NCBI GenBank assembly: GCA_002479255.1
Contig: DLMJ01000001.1
Span: forward strand, 74,055-138,054
Reading direction: 5' to 3'
Length of the DNA: 64,000 bases
Source: Candidatus Binatus soli
GTDB lineage: Bacteria > Desulfobacterota > Binatia > Binatales > Binataceae
Shown in pieces: positions 7,804 through 16,063 of the stretch. A program made the translations under genes and the position numbers. Each line of letters opens with the position of its first letter. Positions within the stretch are counted from its first letter, which is position 1. A model generated the notes under the pieces. The model was not told the DNA's origin, searched no databases, and saw nothing but the letters and a program-made list of their open reading frames with translations.

Positions 7804-8646
7804 ATGGGCAGGCTTGACGGCAAAGTGGCGGTTATCACGGGCGCGGCGAGCGGAATCGGGCGCGCCACGGCAATCAAGTTCGCGGGCGAAGGCGCGGCGG
7901 TTGTGATCGCGGACCTCAACGACGAAGGCGGCGAAGCCGCGGTCCGCGATTGCAAGGAGAACGCCGGGCGCGCGGTCTTCCAGAAGACCGACGTCTGTGC
8001 CGAAGCGGAAATCAAGGCGCTCATCGCGCGCGCCATCAAGGAATTCGGCCGGCTCGATATCATGTACAACAACGCCGGGATCGGCGGCGCGGTCGGATCG
8101 CTCGAACAAATTTCCGTCGAGGACTGGGACAAGAGTCAGGCGGTGCTGTTGCGCGGCGTGTTCCTGGGAATGAAGCATGCGGCGCCCGAGCTGCGAAAAG
8201 CAGGCGGTGGTTCGATAATCTCGACCGCGTCGATCGCGGGCATCCGCGGCGTCGCCGGACTACACGCCTACTGCGCGGCGAAGGCCGCCGTGGTGAACCT
8301 GACGCGCTCGGCAGCGTTGGAATTCGCCAAGGATAAAATCCGGGTCAATTGCATCTGCCCCGGCATAATCAATACGCCGATCCTGCATCGCAATCTGCCC
8401 GGTATGAAAGAGGCGATGGAACAATGGATGGCGAAGGGTCAGCCGATTCCGCGCGCGGGCCAGCCGGAGGACATCGCCGGGATGGCGCTCTACCTCGCCA
8501 GCGACGATTCAGAATTCGTCACCGGGCAGGCGATGATCGTGGACGGCGGACTGACGGTCGGCAGCCAGTTCGTCGACGCGGGGGGAGCCGGCATGCCGTC
8601 GGCGATCCCGCCGGCCGGCTTCATGGGCCCATCGTTCCAGGGTTGA
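7804..8646 (+). CDS. Short-chain dehydrogenase/reductase
   Basis: A 280-residue NAD(P)-dependent oxidoreductase of the classical SDR family. The cofactor loop TGAASGIG is at 12-19, NNAG near 87-90, a catalytic Ser in STASIAG near 143, and the YCAAK pair with Tyr at about 156 and Lys at 160. VNCICPGIINTP and the C-terminal FVTGQAMIVDGG are also standard. AGAGGAAATCTGAA supplies a ribosome site for the ATG. The C-terminal 25 residues are Gly/Pro/Ala-rich and extend beyond the usual end. The aspartate after the second strand (IADLND) favours NAD over NADP. The substrate cannot be read from sequence. It is divergent from uvrC and stands alone before a terminator. Confidence 0.92.
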   Translation: MGRLDGKVAVITGAASGIGRATAIKFAGEGAAVVIADLNDEGGEAAVRDCKENAGRAVFQKTDVCAEAEIKALIARAIKEFGRLDIMYNNAGIGGAVGSLEQISVEDWDKSQAVLLRGVFLGMKHAAPELRKAGGGSIISTASIAGIRGVAGLHAYCAAKAAVVNLTRSAALEFAKDKIRVNCICPGIINTPILHRNLPGMKEAMEQWMAKGQPIPRAGQPEDIAGMALYLASDDSEFVTGQAMIVDGGLTVGSQFVDAGGAGMPSAIPPAGFMGPSFQG

Positions 8647-8682
8647 CAGGTCTGCCCCGGTGCTGCGCCTGTCACACGGAAA

Positions 8683-8714
8683 AACGAGGCGCGTCCGAGT
8701 GGATGCGCCTCGTT
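8683..8714. terminator. Hairpin between convergent genes
   Basis: AACGAGGCGC and GCGCCTCGTT form a perfect 10-bp stem with a 12-base loop. It is preceded by AAAA, giving a U-run for the leftward transcript, and followed by a weak T-rich stretch. It sits between the convergent SDR and aldo/keto reductase genes and can serve both. Confidence 0.75.
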
Positions 8715-8753
8715 GTCTGTTGAGCCGGCGAAGGTTACGGCTTTTGCTTTTGT

Positions 8754-9761
8754 TCAGATGCGCGGGTAGCCGGGTAATCGCGCCTGCATCGCATTGGGAT
8801 ACTCGAGCGGCAACGCGCTCGCCTTGTTGAGCGCCGCGAGTTCTGCGGCCTCGAGCCGAAATCCGATCGCGCCCAGGTTCTGTTCGTTCTGCTCTTCGGT
8901 TCGCGCGCCGTAAATCACCGAGCTGACACCGGGCTGCTGATTCACCCACGCCAGAGCGACCTGCGAGATGGCACGGCCTCGTTCCTTCGCGATGTGCTCG
9001 ACTGCTTCAAGGGTCGAGTAGTTTCGCTTGTCGGCGAGCCGATTCCAGAGATCCATCCTGGCCAGGCGGCTGTCCTCGGGCGGGCGCTGTCCAGAACGAT
9101 ACTTGCCGGTCAGAAATCCACCGCCGAGCGGACTCCACGGAATCACGCCGACGCTCTCATAGCGGCACAACGGCAGGAGTTCACGCTCGATCTCGCGCGA
9201 AATGAGGCTGTATTGGGGCTGCAGGCAGTCAAACCGCGCGAAATCGTGTTTATCGCTGACCCACAGACTCTTCATCAGTTGCCACGCCGTAAAATTCGAT
9301 GCTCCGATATATCTGGCTTTGCCTTGACGCACGAGGTCGTCGAGTGCGCGCATCGTCTCTTCTATCGGCGTTTCGAAGTCCCACGAATGCACCTGGTAAA
9401 GATCGATGTAATCCATCTTCAGCCGGCGCAGACTGGCTTCGACCTCCGACATGATATGCCCGCGCGAGAGTCCAATTTGATTCGGCGCCACCGTCTTGCC
9501 CATGAAAACATTCGCGTTGAAGCGAACTTTTGTCGCGACAATCAAATCTTTTCGGCGCTCGCCGATAATTCGCCCGAGAATCTCCTCCGACGCGCCCGCC
9601 GCATAGACGTTCGCGGTGTCGACGAAATTACCGCCAGCCTCGATGAACCGGTCGAGAATTTTTCCCGCCGTAGCTTCATCTGTTTCGCGTCCAAACGTCA
9701 TGCCGCCAAGGCAAAGTTCCGAAACTTTGAGTCCGGTACCACCCAATCGCCGATATTCCAT
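8754..9761 (-). CDS. Aldo/keto reductase
   Basis: A 335-residue cytoplasmic NADPH-dependent aldo/keto reductase with a TIM-barrel fold. The tetrad is visible: Asp48 (FVDTANVY), Tyr53, Lys78 (VATKVRF) and His125 (LYQVHSWD). MEYRRLGGTGLKVSELCLGG is the usual N-terminus and GVIPWSPLGGGFLTGKY the usual late barrel segment. It best resembles the YajO/Tas-like group that acts on small carbonyl compounds or quinones; the substrate is unknown. A GGAGG lies 13 bases upstream of the ATG, rather far. An upstream TTGCAC/TAGACT pair with 16-base spacing could be its promoter. It is convergent with the SDR gene. Confidence 0.92.
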   Translation of the reverse strand: MEYRRLGGTGLKVSELCLGGMTFGRETDEATAGKILDRFIEAGGNFVDTANVYAAGASEEILGRIIGERRKDLIVATKVRFNANVFMGKTVAPNQIGLSRGHIMSEVEASLRRLKMDYIDLYQVHSWDFETPIEETMRALDDLVRQGKARYIGASNFTAWQLMKSLWVSDKHDFARFDCLQPQYSLISREIERELLPLCRYESVGVIPWSPLGGGFLTGKYRSGQRPPEDSRLARMDLWNRLADKRNYSTLEAVEHIAKERGRAISQVALAWVNQQPGVSSVIYGARTEEQNEQNLGAIGFRLEAAELAALNKASALPLEYPNAMQARLPGYPRI

Positions 9762-9864
9762 GGCTTTTTCGAATCCTCCGCAACCGAGTCTAGTCCGACC
9801 ATTGACGCGTGCAAATCAAAGCGTTTCGACTTTGAATAATCGCTGAAATGAATCGTCTCAATAA

Positions 9865-10008
9865 ATGGGTGCATACGGCTCTCGCACCCATCCGGTTGAA
9901 TGTTCCTCCCAAACAACCGGATTCCGTCCGCAGTGTAAGCGGACGGGTCGCTACGAACAGGCGGGCATTGGAGAGTCCCCCCCCTCTTCACATGCCCGCC
10001 ATTTTTTT
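9865..10008 (+). ncRNA. Candidate structured small RNA with C-rich loops
   Basis: Four consecutive perfect stems occupy this gene-free stretch. Stem 1 is 9865-9872 with 9884-9891 (8 bp). Stem 2 is 9892-9898 with 9914-9920 (7 bp), its loop containing TCCTCCC. Stem 3 is 9924-9931 with 9939-9946 (8 bp). Stem 4 is 9960-9968 with 9992-10000, continuing after one bulge with a further 7 pairs and a loop of T followed by seven C, then ATTTTTTTATT. Loops carrying CCUCC can pair with Shine-Dalgarno sequences and are typical of several known regulatory sRNA families; the assignment here is inference. A weak TTGACG/TCGACT promoter lies near 9802-9831. The alternative is an attenuator leader for the lipoprotein gene at 10142. 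Confidence 0.6.
9960..10008 (+). terminator. Strong intrinsic terminator of the structured RNA
   Basis: GGCGGGCAT pairs with ATGCCCGCC (9 bp), the inner part adds further pairing, and a run of seven T follows at 10002-10008. It faces right and no protein gene ends just upstream, so it must end a non-coding transcript or attenuate one. Confidence 0.85.
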
Positions 10009-10141
10009 ATTTCACCAATCTCCATCGTCGCCAGCATCGGGCATTGCACTCGGGCGAGCTGAGATCAACTCGTAAATTTCGTTCGCAAATAGCGCTTTAA
10101 CCTTGACAGCGCGCGATTGCGTCGTCATAGCTCATAGCTTG

Positions 10142-11761
10142 ATGTTCTCGCGGTGGCTCAGATGGCTGGTGGTCGCGCCGGCTGTATTGTTCGTCTTCGG
10201 AGCAATTATGCTCAGTTGCGGCGGCGGCGGAGGAGGGCCTTCGCCAACCCCCGGTCCTGGCTTTGCCCTCGATTCCATGACGATCGCAAATGGTCCCCCG
10301 GTCTCGCCCACGTTCACCCCCGCGCCGGTAGGGTCGCCCACACACACACCGAGTCGACCGACCCCCACGTTGACGCCGCGTCCCGCAGCAACCAGCACCA
10401 ACGTGTCGAGCACCGGCCCGAATGCCGTACCGACCGGCGGGACGGTCGCATTCAACGTAATCGGTACATACATCAAGGGATCGAAAGTCCAGTACGAGGA
10501 CATCACGGCGGGACCGACCACATTGTGGACCTCCAACAACCCCAATTCCTTCCAAGGGCCCTCATCACCCGGGGCTTTGGGCGGCATCTACACGACGGGA
10601 CTTGCGGGATGCGCCTGCATCCTCGCGAGCAATTCTGGAGTGTCCAGTCAGCAGGTTGGCATCGGCGTTTACCAGGACGTCAACGCCTGCGGCCCCCCGG
10701 CCCCCCCGTCTTGCGCGTGCCCGGCGGGCGGCGGGACCATGTTTTTGTGCCCGCCTCCTCTCCCGACCGCGACGGCGACGCCGAAAGGCGGCTTAGAGCC
10801 GGCGGCTTCGGGTACGCCTGCGCGATCGGCGCGCAGTGCGGGCGTTCTGATGTGGACTTTCGATCCGGGCGCGGAGTTGCGCGGGCGAATCGCGGCCGGC
10901 GCCGACGGCTCGATATATTTCATCACCCGTGACGGCGTGATGCACGGGCTGAATTCCGCCGGCAAGGAAGTCATGCGTCGCGATGCCGACGGTCTGTCGC
11001 CGGCAGTGTTGCCCGACGGGACCGTGGTCGCGATGTCGTCCAGGTCGGAGCTTGCGGCAATCGGTCCCGACGGCGCCACGCTCTGGCGTCTCGAAATCGG
11101 CGAGAGCGCGGGACCGCTGGCCGCGACGGACCGCGCGATTTACGCATCCGCGGGCGCCGACCTCGTGTCTGTCAGCACCTCCGGCTCTCTCAATTGGCGC
11201 GTGAGCGTCGGACCAGTGACTACCGCCGCGACGACTCCGGACGGAGTCGTGGTGGGAACCTCGCGCGGCACGGTCATTGCGCTTGCGTCAGACGGCGCCG
11301 TGGTCTGGACATTTGAGCCTGATGGCGGATTTTCGGGATCGGTCGCGTATGCCGACGATGTCGTCTATGCGGGCTCGGGCGGCGGCGGCGTGTATGCGAT
11401 CGATTTGCGGACCGGCAATCCGATCTGGCACGTCAACTCCGCGCATGCGGTAACCACGGGACCGGCGGTCGCTCCGTCGGGAACAATCTTCGTCGGCTCC
11501 GATACGATCTACGGTGTCTCCGCCGACGGGCAGCTACGATGGAAAGATCCGACCCTGAAACCGGGCGCGGCGGGACTGTTCGCGCTTGGCTACGACAGCG
11601 TGTTCGACGCGGCGACGGGCGACGTGGGCGCGGTGCTCACCGGCGACGGCAGCTACGTCTGGACGTCGCGAAGCTTCGGCAAGATCGCGACGGCCGCATC
11701 GTCGGCGTCGGGGATGCTGTACGTCGGAACCTCGAGCGGGCGCATCTTCGCCGTCAGATAA
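10142..11761 (+). CDS. Exported lipoprotein-like PQQ beta-propeller protein
   Basis: From the ATG at 10142 the protein is 539 residues. It opens with RWLRWLVVAPAVLFVFGAI, then LSCGGGGGG, a signal peptide with a probable lipobox Cys (the -3 Met is atypical). A Pro/Thr-rich linker follows (about residues 30-85), then a Cys-containing Big-like domain, then a C-terminal propeller of repeated blades (GSIYFITRDGVMHGL, GVYAIDLRTGNPIWHV, GMLYVGTSSGRIFAVR) like BamB or PQQ-binding proteins. It is probably an outer-surface scaffold; no catalytic residues are evident. The frame is open 13 codons further upstream, but that TTG coincides with a TTGACA -35-like box (10103-10108), so I prefer the later ATG. 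It stands alone downstream of the structured RNA. Confidence 0.8.
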   Translation: MFSRWLRWLVVAPAVLFVFGAIMLSCGGGGGGPSPTPGPGFALDSMTIANGPPVSPTFTPAPVGSPTHTPSRPTPTLTPRPAATSTNVSSTGPNAVPTGGTVAFNVIGTYIKGSKVQYEDITAGPTTLWTSNNPNSFQGPSSPGALGGIYTTGLAGCACILASNSGVSSQQVGIGVYQDVNACGPPAPPSCACPAGGGTMFLCPPPLPTATATPKGGLEPAASGTPARSARSAGVLMWTFDPGAELRGRIAAGADGSIYFITRDGVMHGLNSAGKEVMRRDADGLSPAVLPDGTVVAMSSRSELAAIGPDGATLWRLEIGESAGPLAATDRAIYASAGADLVSVSTSGSLNWRVSVGPVTTAATTPDGVVVGTSRGTVIALASDGAVVWTFEPDGGFSGSVAYADDVVYAGSGGGGVYAIDLRTGNPIWHVNSAHAVTTGPAVAPSGTIFVGSDTIYGVSADGQLRWKDPTLKPGAAGLFALGYDSVFDAATGDVGAVLTGDGSYVWTSRSFGKIATAASSASGMLYVGTSSGRIFAVR

Positions 11762-11974
11762 AATTTTTTCATTTTTTCACTCTTTCCCTCTTTGTTTTTC
11801 GTTGTTCCCCGGCGCTGTCTTAACTCGGGGCCGAGTGTCTGAGTTTGAAAACAGTGGCTTAATTTCGGCGGAAATAGACACTCGCGCGGCGATTTGGTAC
11901 AAGGGAGCGCCGGCTGGGTTTGCCCCCCCTTTTCCAGTCGGCATCGGGCTGGCGTGCTATCGCGCTGGCCCGTA

Positions 11975-12029
11975 CTTTTTCAGCGTACTTCTCTTTTCCC
12001 GGGCCGCTTGACCGGGCGCGCTGAAAAAG
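11975..12029. repeat. 11-bp inverted repeat upstream of the ferredoxin gene
   Basis: CTTTTTCAGCG (11975-11985) and CGCTGAAAAAG (12019-12029) are perfect inverted copies, with an inner CCCGG...CCGGG pair between them. The right arm ends 13 bases before the ATG at 12043. It could be an operator or a leader hairpin that covers the ribosome site. The rest of 11762-11974 shows only a T-rich tract after the previous gene. Confidence 0.65.
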
Positions 12030-12042
12030 CGTGACTGTAAGT

Positions 12043-12543
12043 ATGAGCGCCATCGACATCATCAAGCGCCGCCTCAAGGAACACCGTATCCCCGAGACTC
12101 CCGAAGAGGTCGGACAAAAGAAAAAGCGCCCGCGCGAAGTGGCGTTCATGGACGTGAACCTGTGCTTCCCGTGCGGCAAATGCCCCGAGTTCTGCCCGGT
12201 GCAATGCATCGAGCACCTGGCGCCCGGCTCGGTTCCGGGCCGCGGCGTGCAGCCGGTGCAGAACCGCTTTCAGGAATGCATCGGATGCTACATCTGCGTC
12301 GAAGTATGTGCGCTGCTCACGGACTACGACGCGGTCAGGATGTACGACACCAACCTGGTCGAGGAAATGTTGGGCGTTAAGATCACGGACACGCCTGCGC
12401 CAGAGCCGATTCCCGCGCAGCCTTACGAGGAATATTTTTCAGAAGGCGGACAGCATCGGCATCTCGGGAAAGGATCGCGCATCCGCGAGAAGATGAACGC
12501 CGAGGAGCGCGCGATTTTCGCGCGCGAGCGCGTCCGCGGCTGA
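12043..12543 (+). CDS. Double 4Fe-4S ferredoxin-like protein
   Basis: A 166-residue soluble protein with two iron-sulfur binding clusters, CFPCGKCPEFCPVQCIE and CIGCYICVEVC, spaced like a bacterial 8Fe ferredoxin but with about 25 residues between them. The basic N-terminus (KRRLKEHRI, KKKRPR) and the acidic/aromatic C-terminal extension (PYEEYF, HRHLGKGSRI) are not part of a plain ferredoxin, so it probably docks to a specific redox partner. No partner gene is adjacent. ATG at 12043 is chosen; a GTG four codons earlier is possible. Electron transfer is inferred from the cysteine pattern; the partner and potential are unknown. Confidence 0.85.
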   Translation: MSAIDIIKRRLKEHRIPETPEEVGQKKKRPREVAFMDVNLCFPCGKCPEFCPVQCIEHLAPGSVPGRGVQPVQNRFQECIGCYICVEVCALLTDYDAVRMYDTNLVEEMLGVKITDTPAPEPIPAQPYEEYFSEGGQHRHLGKGSRIREKMNAEERAIFARERVRG

Positions 12544-12587
12544 GCGACCACTTAATTGTAGCCCTTAAAGAATGTGAACGCGGCGAC

Positions 12588-13040
12588 CTACTTGCGCGGG
12601 GCGCGCCAGACTTCGGGCTTCTGGCCGGTCGTCATCTCGGGCAGCGAGGTCAACTCGACGCGATCGGGCGTTATCAGCATCAGGCCGAAGTCCTTCGACT
12701 CGGGACCACCGGGCCAGAACTGCGCGAGATCGTAATCGAATATCTTGCCATTCCAGATTCGCTTTTTTTCAGCCAAATCCTCAACGAACTTAGCTTTGCC
12801 TGTGACCGTCAGATGAACCATCTCGGCGCCGATCTGGTAGAAGAGTTCAACCCGGGGGTTCCTGGCGATATGGCGGGCTTTCGCCGACGTGCGCCCCGTT
12901 GCGATCCACACACGATTGCCCTCGAAGGCGGGATGCACGACGCGGACCTTGGGCTGGTTTCCGTCGGCGGTCGCGAGATACGCCCAGGTCGCCTTGGCGG
13001 CGGCTGCGTGGGCCTTGTCCCAAAATGTTGAATCGCTCAT
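12588..13040 (-). CDS. Pyridoxamine 5'-phosphate oxidase-like FMN-binding protein
   Basis: A 150-residue split-barrel protein of the PNPOx-like family. Typical pieces are ATWAYLATADGNQPKVRVVH at the N-terminus and IARNPRVELFYQIGAEMVHL, followed by VTGKAKFVED. Members bind FMN, F420 or haem and reduce small molecules; many are annotated general-stress FMN proteins. The specific cofactor cannot be fixed here. It is divergent from the TetR gene at 13142 with a 101-base shared promoter region, so that regulator is the most likely controller. Confidence 0.82.
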   Translation of the reverse strand: MSDSTFWDKAHAAAAKATWAYLATADGNQPKVRVVHPAFEGNRVWIATGRTSAKARHIARNPRVELFYQIGAEMVHLTVTGKAKFVEDLAEKKRIWNGKIFDYDLAQFWPGGPESKDFGLMLITPDRVELTSLPEMTTGQKPEVWRAPRK

Positions 13041-13088
13041 CCAAAAAAATACCTCCGCAATCTTTTCCTAACACGGCCCGGCACGGGT

Positions 13089-13117
13089 TTGACACCGTGA
13101 ACATCCCCAATTAGTTT
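13089..13117 (+). promoter_or_regulatory. Predicted promoter of the TetR gene at 13142
   Basis: TTGACA (13089-13094), 17 bases, then TAGTTT (13112-13117). A GGAG lies seven bases before the ATG. The same -10 form, TAGTT(T/A), appears before ssb and before the EmrA-like gene. Confidence 0.6.
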
Positions 13118-13141
13118 GAAAGTTGCGCACGGAGCAGCGCA

Positions 13142-13753
13142 ATGGAACGCCACGCCCGACGCGCGCAGGTGCTGCGCCACGCCAAGCGCATCTTTGCCCG
13201 CAAGGGATATCACAGGACCAATGTCGCGGACATCATTGCCCGCGCCCGCATCGCACGCGGCACGTTCTACCTCTATTTCGAGAGCAAGAAGGACCTCTTC
13301 GAGGAATTGCTCGAGCAGGTCCTGGGCGAGCTGACGGATAGGATTCAGCGTATCCGGCCGGGACCGGGAGAGGCGGACCCCGTCGATCAATTGCGCGCGA
13401 ACCTGACGCGGGTATTGCGCTACGTGCTGGCCGAGCGCGAACTCACCGACATCCTGCTCAACCATTCGAGCGGCTTCGACCGCGAGATCGACGACAAGAT
13501 CCGGGATTTCTATGACCGGATCGCGGCGCTGATCAAGCGGTCGCTCGATCTCGGAATCGAGATGAACCTGGTGCGCAACTCGGACACGCGCGCGGTCTCG
13601 TACGCAATCCTGGGCGGAATCAAGGAAGTGGTTGGGATGCTCTCGCGCAGCGACGAGCCCGACATCGCCGCGCTGGTCGAGGAAATACTCGGCTTCGGCC
13701 TGAGGGGAGTCGCGCGTCCCGAGTTATTTGAAGTTCGTGCGAGCGCGAGGTGA
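13142..13753 (+). CDS. TetR/AcrR-family regulator
   Basis: A 203-residue one-component regulator. The N-terminal helix-turn-helix is clear: AKRIFARKGYHRTNVADIIA and ARGTFYLYFESKKDLFEEL at about residues 14-60. The C-terminal half (about 70-200) is all-helical and would bind an unknown ligand and dimerise. It lies divergent from the FMN-binding protein gene, the standard arrangement for a local TetR repressor. 13754-13864 holds nothing I can identify. Confidence 0.93.
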   Translation: MERHARRAQVLRHAKRIFARKGYHRTNVADIIARARIARGTFYLYFESKKDLFEELLEQVLGELTDRIQRIRPGPGEADPVDQLRANLTRVLRYVLAERELTDILLNHSSGFDREIDDKIRDFYDRIAALIKRSLDLGIEMNLVRNSDTRAVSYAILGGIKEVVGMLSRSDEPDIAALVEEILGFGLRGVARPELFEVRASAR

Positions 13754-13864
13754 CCGCGAAAGCTCTTTTTTGATCTTGCGCCGGAAGAATTCGAACGCAT
13801 CCTTCGCGAGCGCGAGTGAGCTGCGCCCTGACCCGCCCCGGTCGCCCAAGCGATCGCCGCGCAC

Positions 13865-14536
13865 TTACGGCCCGGTCGCGCTCCCCGGGGCGCAGACGGC
13901 CCAGGCCGTTACGTTGGTGCAGTTTCCAACAAAACACACCGCAGCGGTCACTTCAGGCACTGCCACGCTTACGTCCCACGCATTCCCCGTTTCGCTTGGA
14001 GCGGACTGAATAACTTGCAATGGTTGGGCAAGAACCGGCTGTACAGGAAGCAGCGGCCCCGCCGTCGATGATGGAACGGGCGGCACTGGCGATGGTGGCA
14101 CTGGCGTCGGCGACGGCACCGGTAGCGGAGCCAGATTGAATCCACCGCCAAGGACAACGTCGCCGGTTGGACATTGCGCTTCCACCTGGACCGATCCGGC
14201 CTGGACTGATCCGGCGGCAAGCGGACATGGAGTTGTCAGGGCCACGTCGCATCCGCATGCGCAGACCTCTTGCGTTTGAGACACGATCTGCGTTTGTACC
14301 GAGTCAGACGAACCCGCCGGGTCCGCGCTGTTCCAACTAATCAGGGTCTCGTTCGCCCTGCACGGGCCGTCCGTCGGGATGAGCCGGATGGTTCCGGTCT
14401 TCTTGTTTTCGCACCCATAGTACACCGACTGCGCCTGAGCCGTCGTGGCGGCGGCGATGCTCGCTCCAAGTGAGAGCACGGCGGCAAAGAGCAGTTGGCG
14501 GAAAATTACCGTTGATGTCGATTTCGTGTGCCGCAT
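13865..14536 (-). CDS. Secreted protein with Cys-rich N-terminal domain and Pro-rich linker
   Basis: A 223-residue exported protein. The signal peptide (FRQLLFAAVLSLGASIAA) ends at an AQAQS site near residue 36. The mature start VYYGCENKKTGTIRL, then CRANETLISWN, is a motif often found at the start of bacterial surface and tail-like proteins (a short beta-hairpin before a collagen-like or phage-type region). A Cys pair (CACGCD), a Gly/Val segment (CPTGDVVLGGGFN) and a Pro/Ser-rich linker (about residues 138-165) follow. The function is not known. 14537-14745 contains no gene that I can see. Confidence 0.75.
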   Translation of the reverse strand: MRHTKSTSTVIFRQLLFAAVLSLGASIAAATTAQAQSVYYGCENKKTGTIRLIPTDGPCRANETLISWNSADPAGSSDSVQTQIVSQTQEVCACGCDVALTTPCPLAAGSVQAGSVQVEAQCPTGDVVLGGGFNLAPLPVPSPTPVPPSPVPPVPSSTAGPLLPVQPVLAQPLQVIQSAPSETGNAWDVSVAVPEVTAAVCFVGNCTNVTAWAVCAPGSATGP

Positions 14537-14745
14537 ACGCCACCTCGCGTCATCGGAAAATTGCGGGCAACTTGCAGGCGCTTGGGAATCCCTATAACTC
14601 TCCTAATCCGGAATTTCCATTTTGAATCCTGATTCGGACTAGCACCAACGCCAGGCGGCTTGCAAACGCGAAGTTCGAGCCCGGTTTTGTGCCGCCCGCG
14701 TTAAGGTGACGCTGGAATACTTACCCGCCGGATGGTTACATTTGA

Positions 14746-15285
14746 ATGATGGTTGACTTGTTCAGCATTCGCCACGACCGTAGCCCGCGGCCAACTCGCG
14801 GCGACCGCCGGCCGTCGGTCAGCGTAATCTCGGATGAATTGTTGGTCGGCGAATATCCCAGTCAGGCTGATATCGGCTGGTTGAAGGATACCTACGGGAT
14901 TACCGCGGTTCACAATCTCCAGGACGACGACGATCTGCGCCTAAATGGCTTGGACGACGGACGACTGAGCGCGGAGTACACAGCGCATGGGATCGACTAT
15001 GTGCGCACGCCCATCCAGGATGGCAGCGCAGACGCGATGGCCGAGCGGCTCGAAGCTGCGCTCCACGATCTTCGCGATCTGGTCGGTTCTGGTTCCCGCG
15101 TCTATCTCCATTGCAACGCCGGGATGAACCGCGCACCCACCCTTGCGATTGCGTTCCTGCGTGCTTATCGGCAAATGTCACTCGAAGAGGCGATGATGCT
15201 CGTCAAAAAACAGCGCGCATGCGGACCGTTCATGACGGTCCTCGAAGAGTACTTCGGGCCGCGCGATTACAAGCCGGAAAAATGA
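14746..15285 (+). CDS. Dual-specificity-type phosphatase
   Basis: A 179-residue protein of the dual-specificity/PTP phosphatase fold. The P-loop signature is YLHCNAGMNRAPT, with nucleophilic Cys123 and Arg129 (H-C-x5-R); the general-acid Asp is probably in the TPIQDGSADAM loop near 92. ISDELLVGEYPSQADIGWL is the usual N-terminal strand region. Its stop lies one base before the TTG start of the phosphatidylcholine-synthase-like gene. In eukaryotes and some bacteria such enzymes (PTPMT1 type) dephosphorylate phosphatidylglycerophosphate made by a CDP-alcohol phosphatidyltransferase, so a lipid phosphate substrate is a reasonable inference. A phosphoprotein or polysaccharide phosphate substrate remains possible. 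Confidence 0.85.
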   Translation: MMVDLFSIRHDRSPRPTRGDRRPSVSVISDELLVGEYPSQADIGWLKDTYGITAVHNLQDDDDLRLNGLDDGRLSAEYTAHGIDYVRTPIQDGSADAMAERLEAALHDLRDLVGSGSRVYLHCNAGMNRAPTLAIAFLRAYRQMSLEEAMMLVKKQRACGPFMTVLEEYFGPRDYKPEK

Positions 15286-15286
15286 C

Positions 15287-16063
15287 TTGAGCTCATCAGG
15301 CGCAGCCGGAAGTTTGCCGCGGCCGATCCCGAGGCAGAAATTTCTCACGGCCTGCGCGTGGGGCGTGCATTTATACACCGCTTTGGGCGCGGCGCTCGGC
15401 CTGCTCGCGATCTACTTCGCCTCGCAACGCGACTTCCGCGCGTCGTTCCTCGCAATGGGCGCGGCGACGATTATCGATTCCAGCGACGGTCCCCTCGCCC
15501 GCTGGCTGATGGTCAAGACTCGCGTGCCGACTTTCGACGGCGCGCTGCTCGACAACATCGTGGACTACCTCACCTACACCGTAGCGCCGGTGTTTCTGAT
15601 GCTGGAGGCCGGGATCATACCGGGTTCGCGATGGGGTTTGGGGCTGGCGTGTCTCGTCATGCTCGCAAGCGTTTACGGATTCTGCCGGACGCAAGCCAAA
15701 ACGGAAGACAATTACTTCCTCGGCTTCCCGAACTATTGGAACCTGGTCGCGTTTTATCTTTTCTGTCTCGGCGCCGGCACCGCCTTCAACGTTGCCGTAC
15801 TGCTGCTCCTCGCCGTGATGGTGTTCATGCCGCTCAAGTTCATTTATCCAAATCGAACCGTTCCGCTCCGCCCGGTCACGCTCACGCTTGGAATAATCTG
15901 GGCGTTTGTGACGGTCGCGGCGGTTCTGATGTTGCCGGCTGTGAATCCCATTATGTTGTGGGCCGGGCTGAGTTTCATCGCTTACTACCTCATTGCGTCG
16001 TTCGCGCTTCAGGCGCGCGCCGCGCTCAAGTCCAATCGCAGCCGCGTCGATCTGAATGGCTGA
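15287..16063 (+). CDS. pcs: CDP-alcohol phosphatidyltransferase, phosphatidylcholine synthase-like
   Basis: A 258-residue integral membrane enzyme. The CDP-alcohol phosphotransferase signature is present as SSDGPLAR, then twelve residues, then GALLDNIVD. That longer spacing and blocks such as CAWGVHLYTALGAALGLLAI, TKTEDNY-like AKTEDNYFLGFPNYWNLV and VKTRVPTFD match Pcs, which condenses CDP-diacylglycerol with choline to form phosphatidylcholine, rather than PgsA or PssA. About seven membrane helices are expected. The start is TTG at 15287, overlapping closely with the phosphatase stop; its stop overlaps the next gene by eight bases. Choline use is inferred from family resemblance. Confidence 0.85.
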   Translation: MSSSGAAGSLPRPIPRQKFLTACAWGVHLYTALGAALGLLAIYFASQRDFRASFLAMGAATIIDSSDGPLARWLMVKTRVPTFDGALLDNIVDYLTYTVAPVFLMLEAGIIPGSRWGLGLACLVMLASVYGFCRTQAKTEDNYFLGFPNYWNLVAFYLFCLGAGTAFNVAVLLLLAVMVFMPLKFIYPNRTVPLRPVTLTLGIIWAFVTVAAVLMLPAVNPIMLWAGLSFIAYYLIASFALQARAALKSNRSRVDLNG

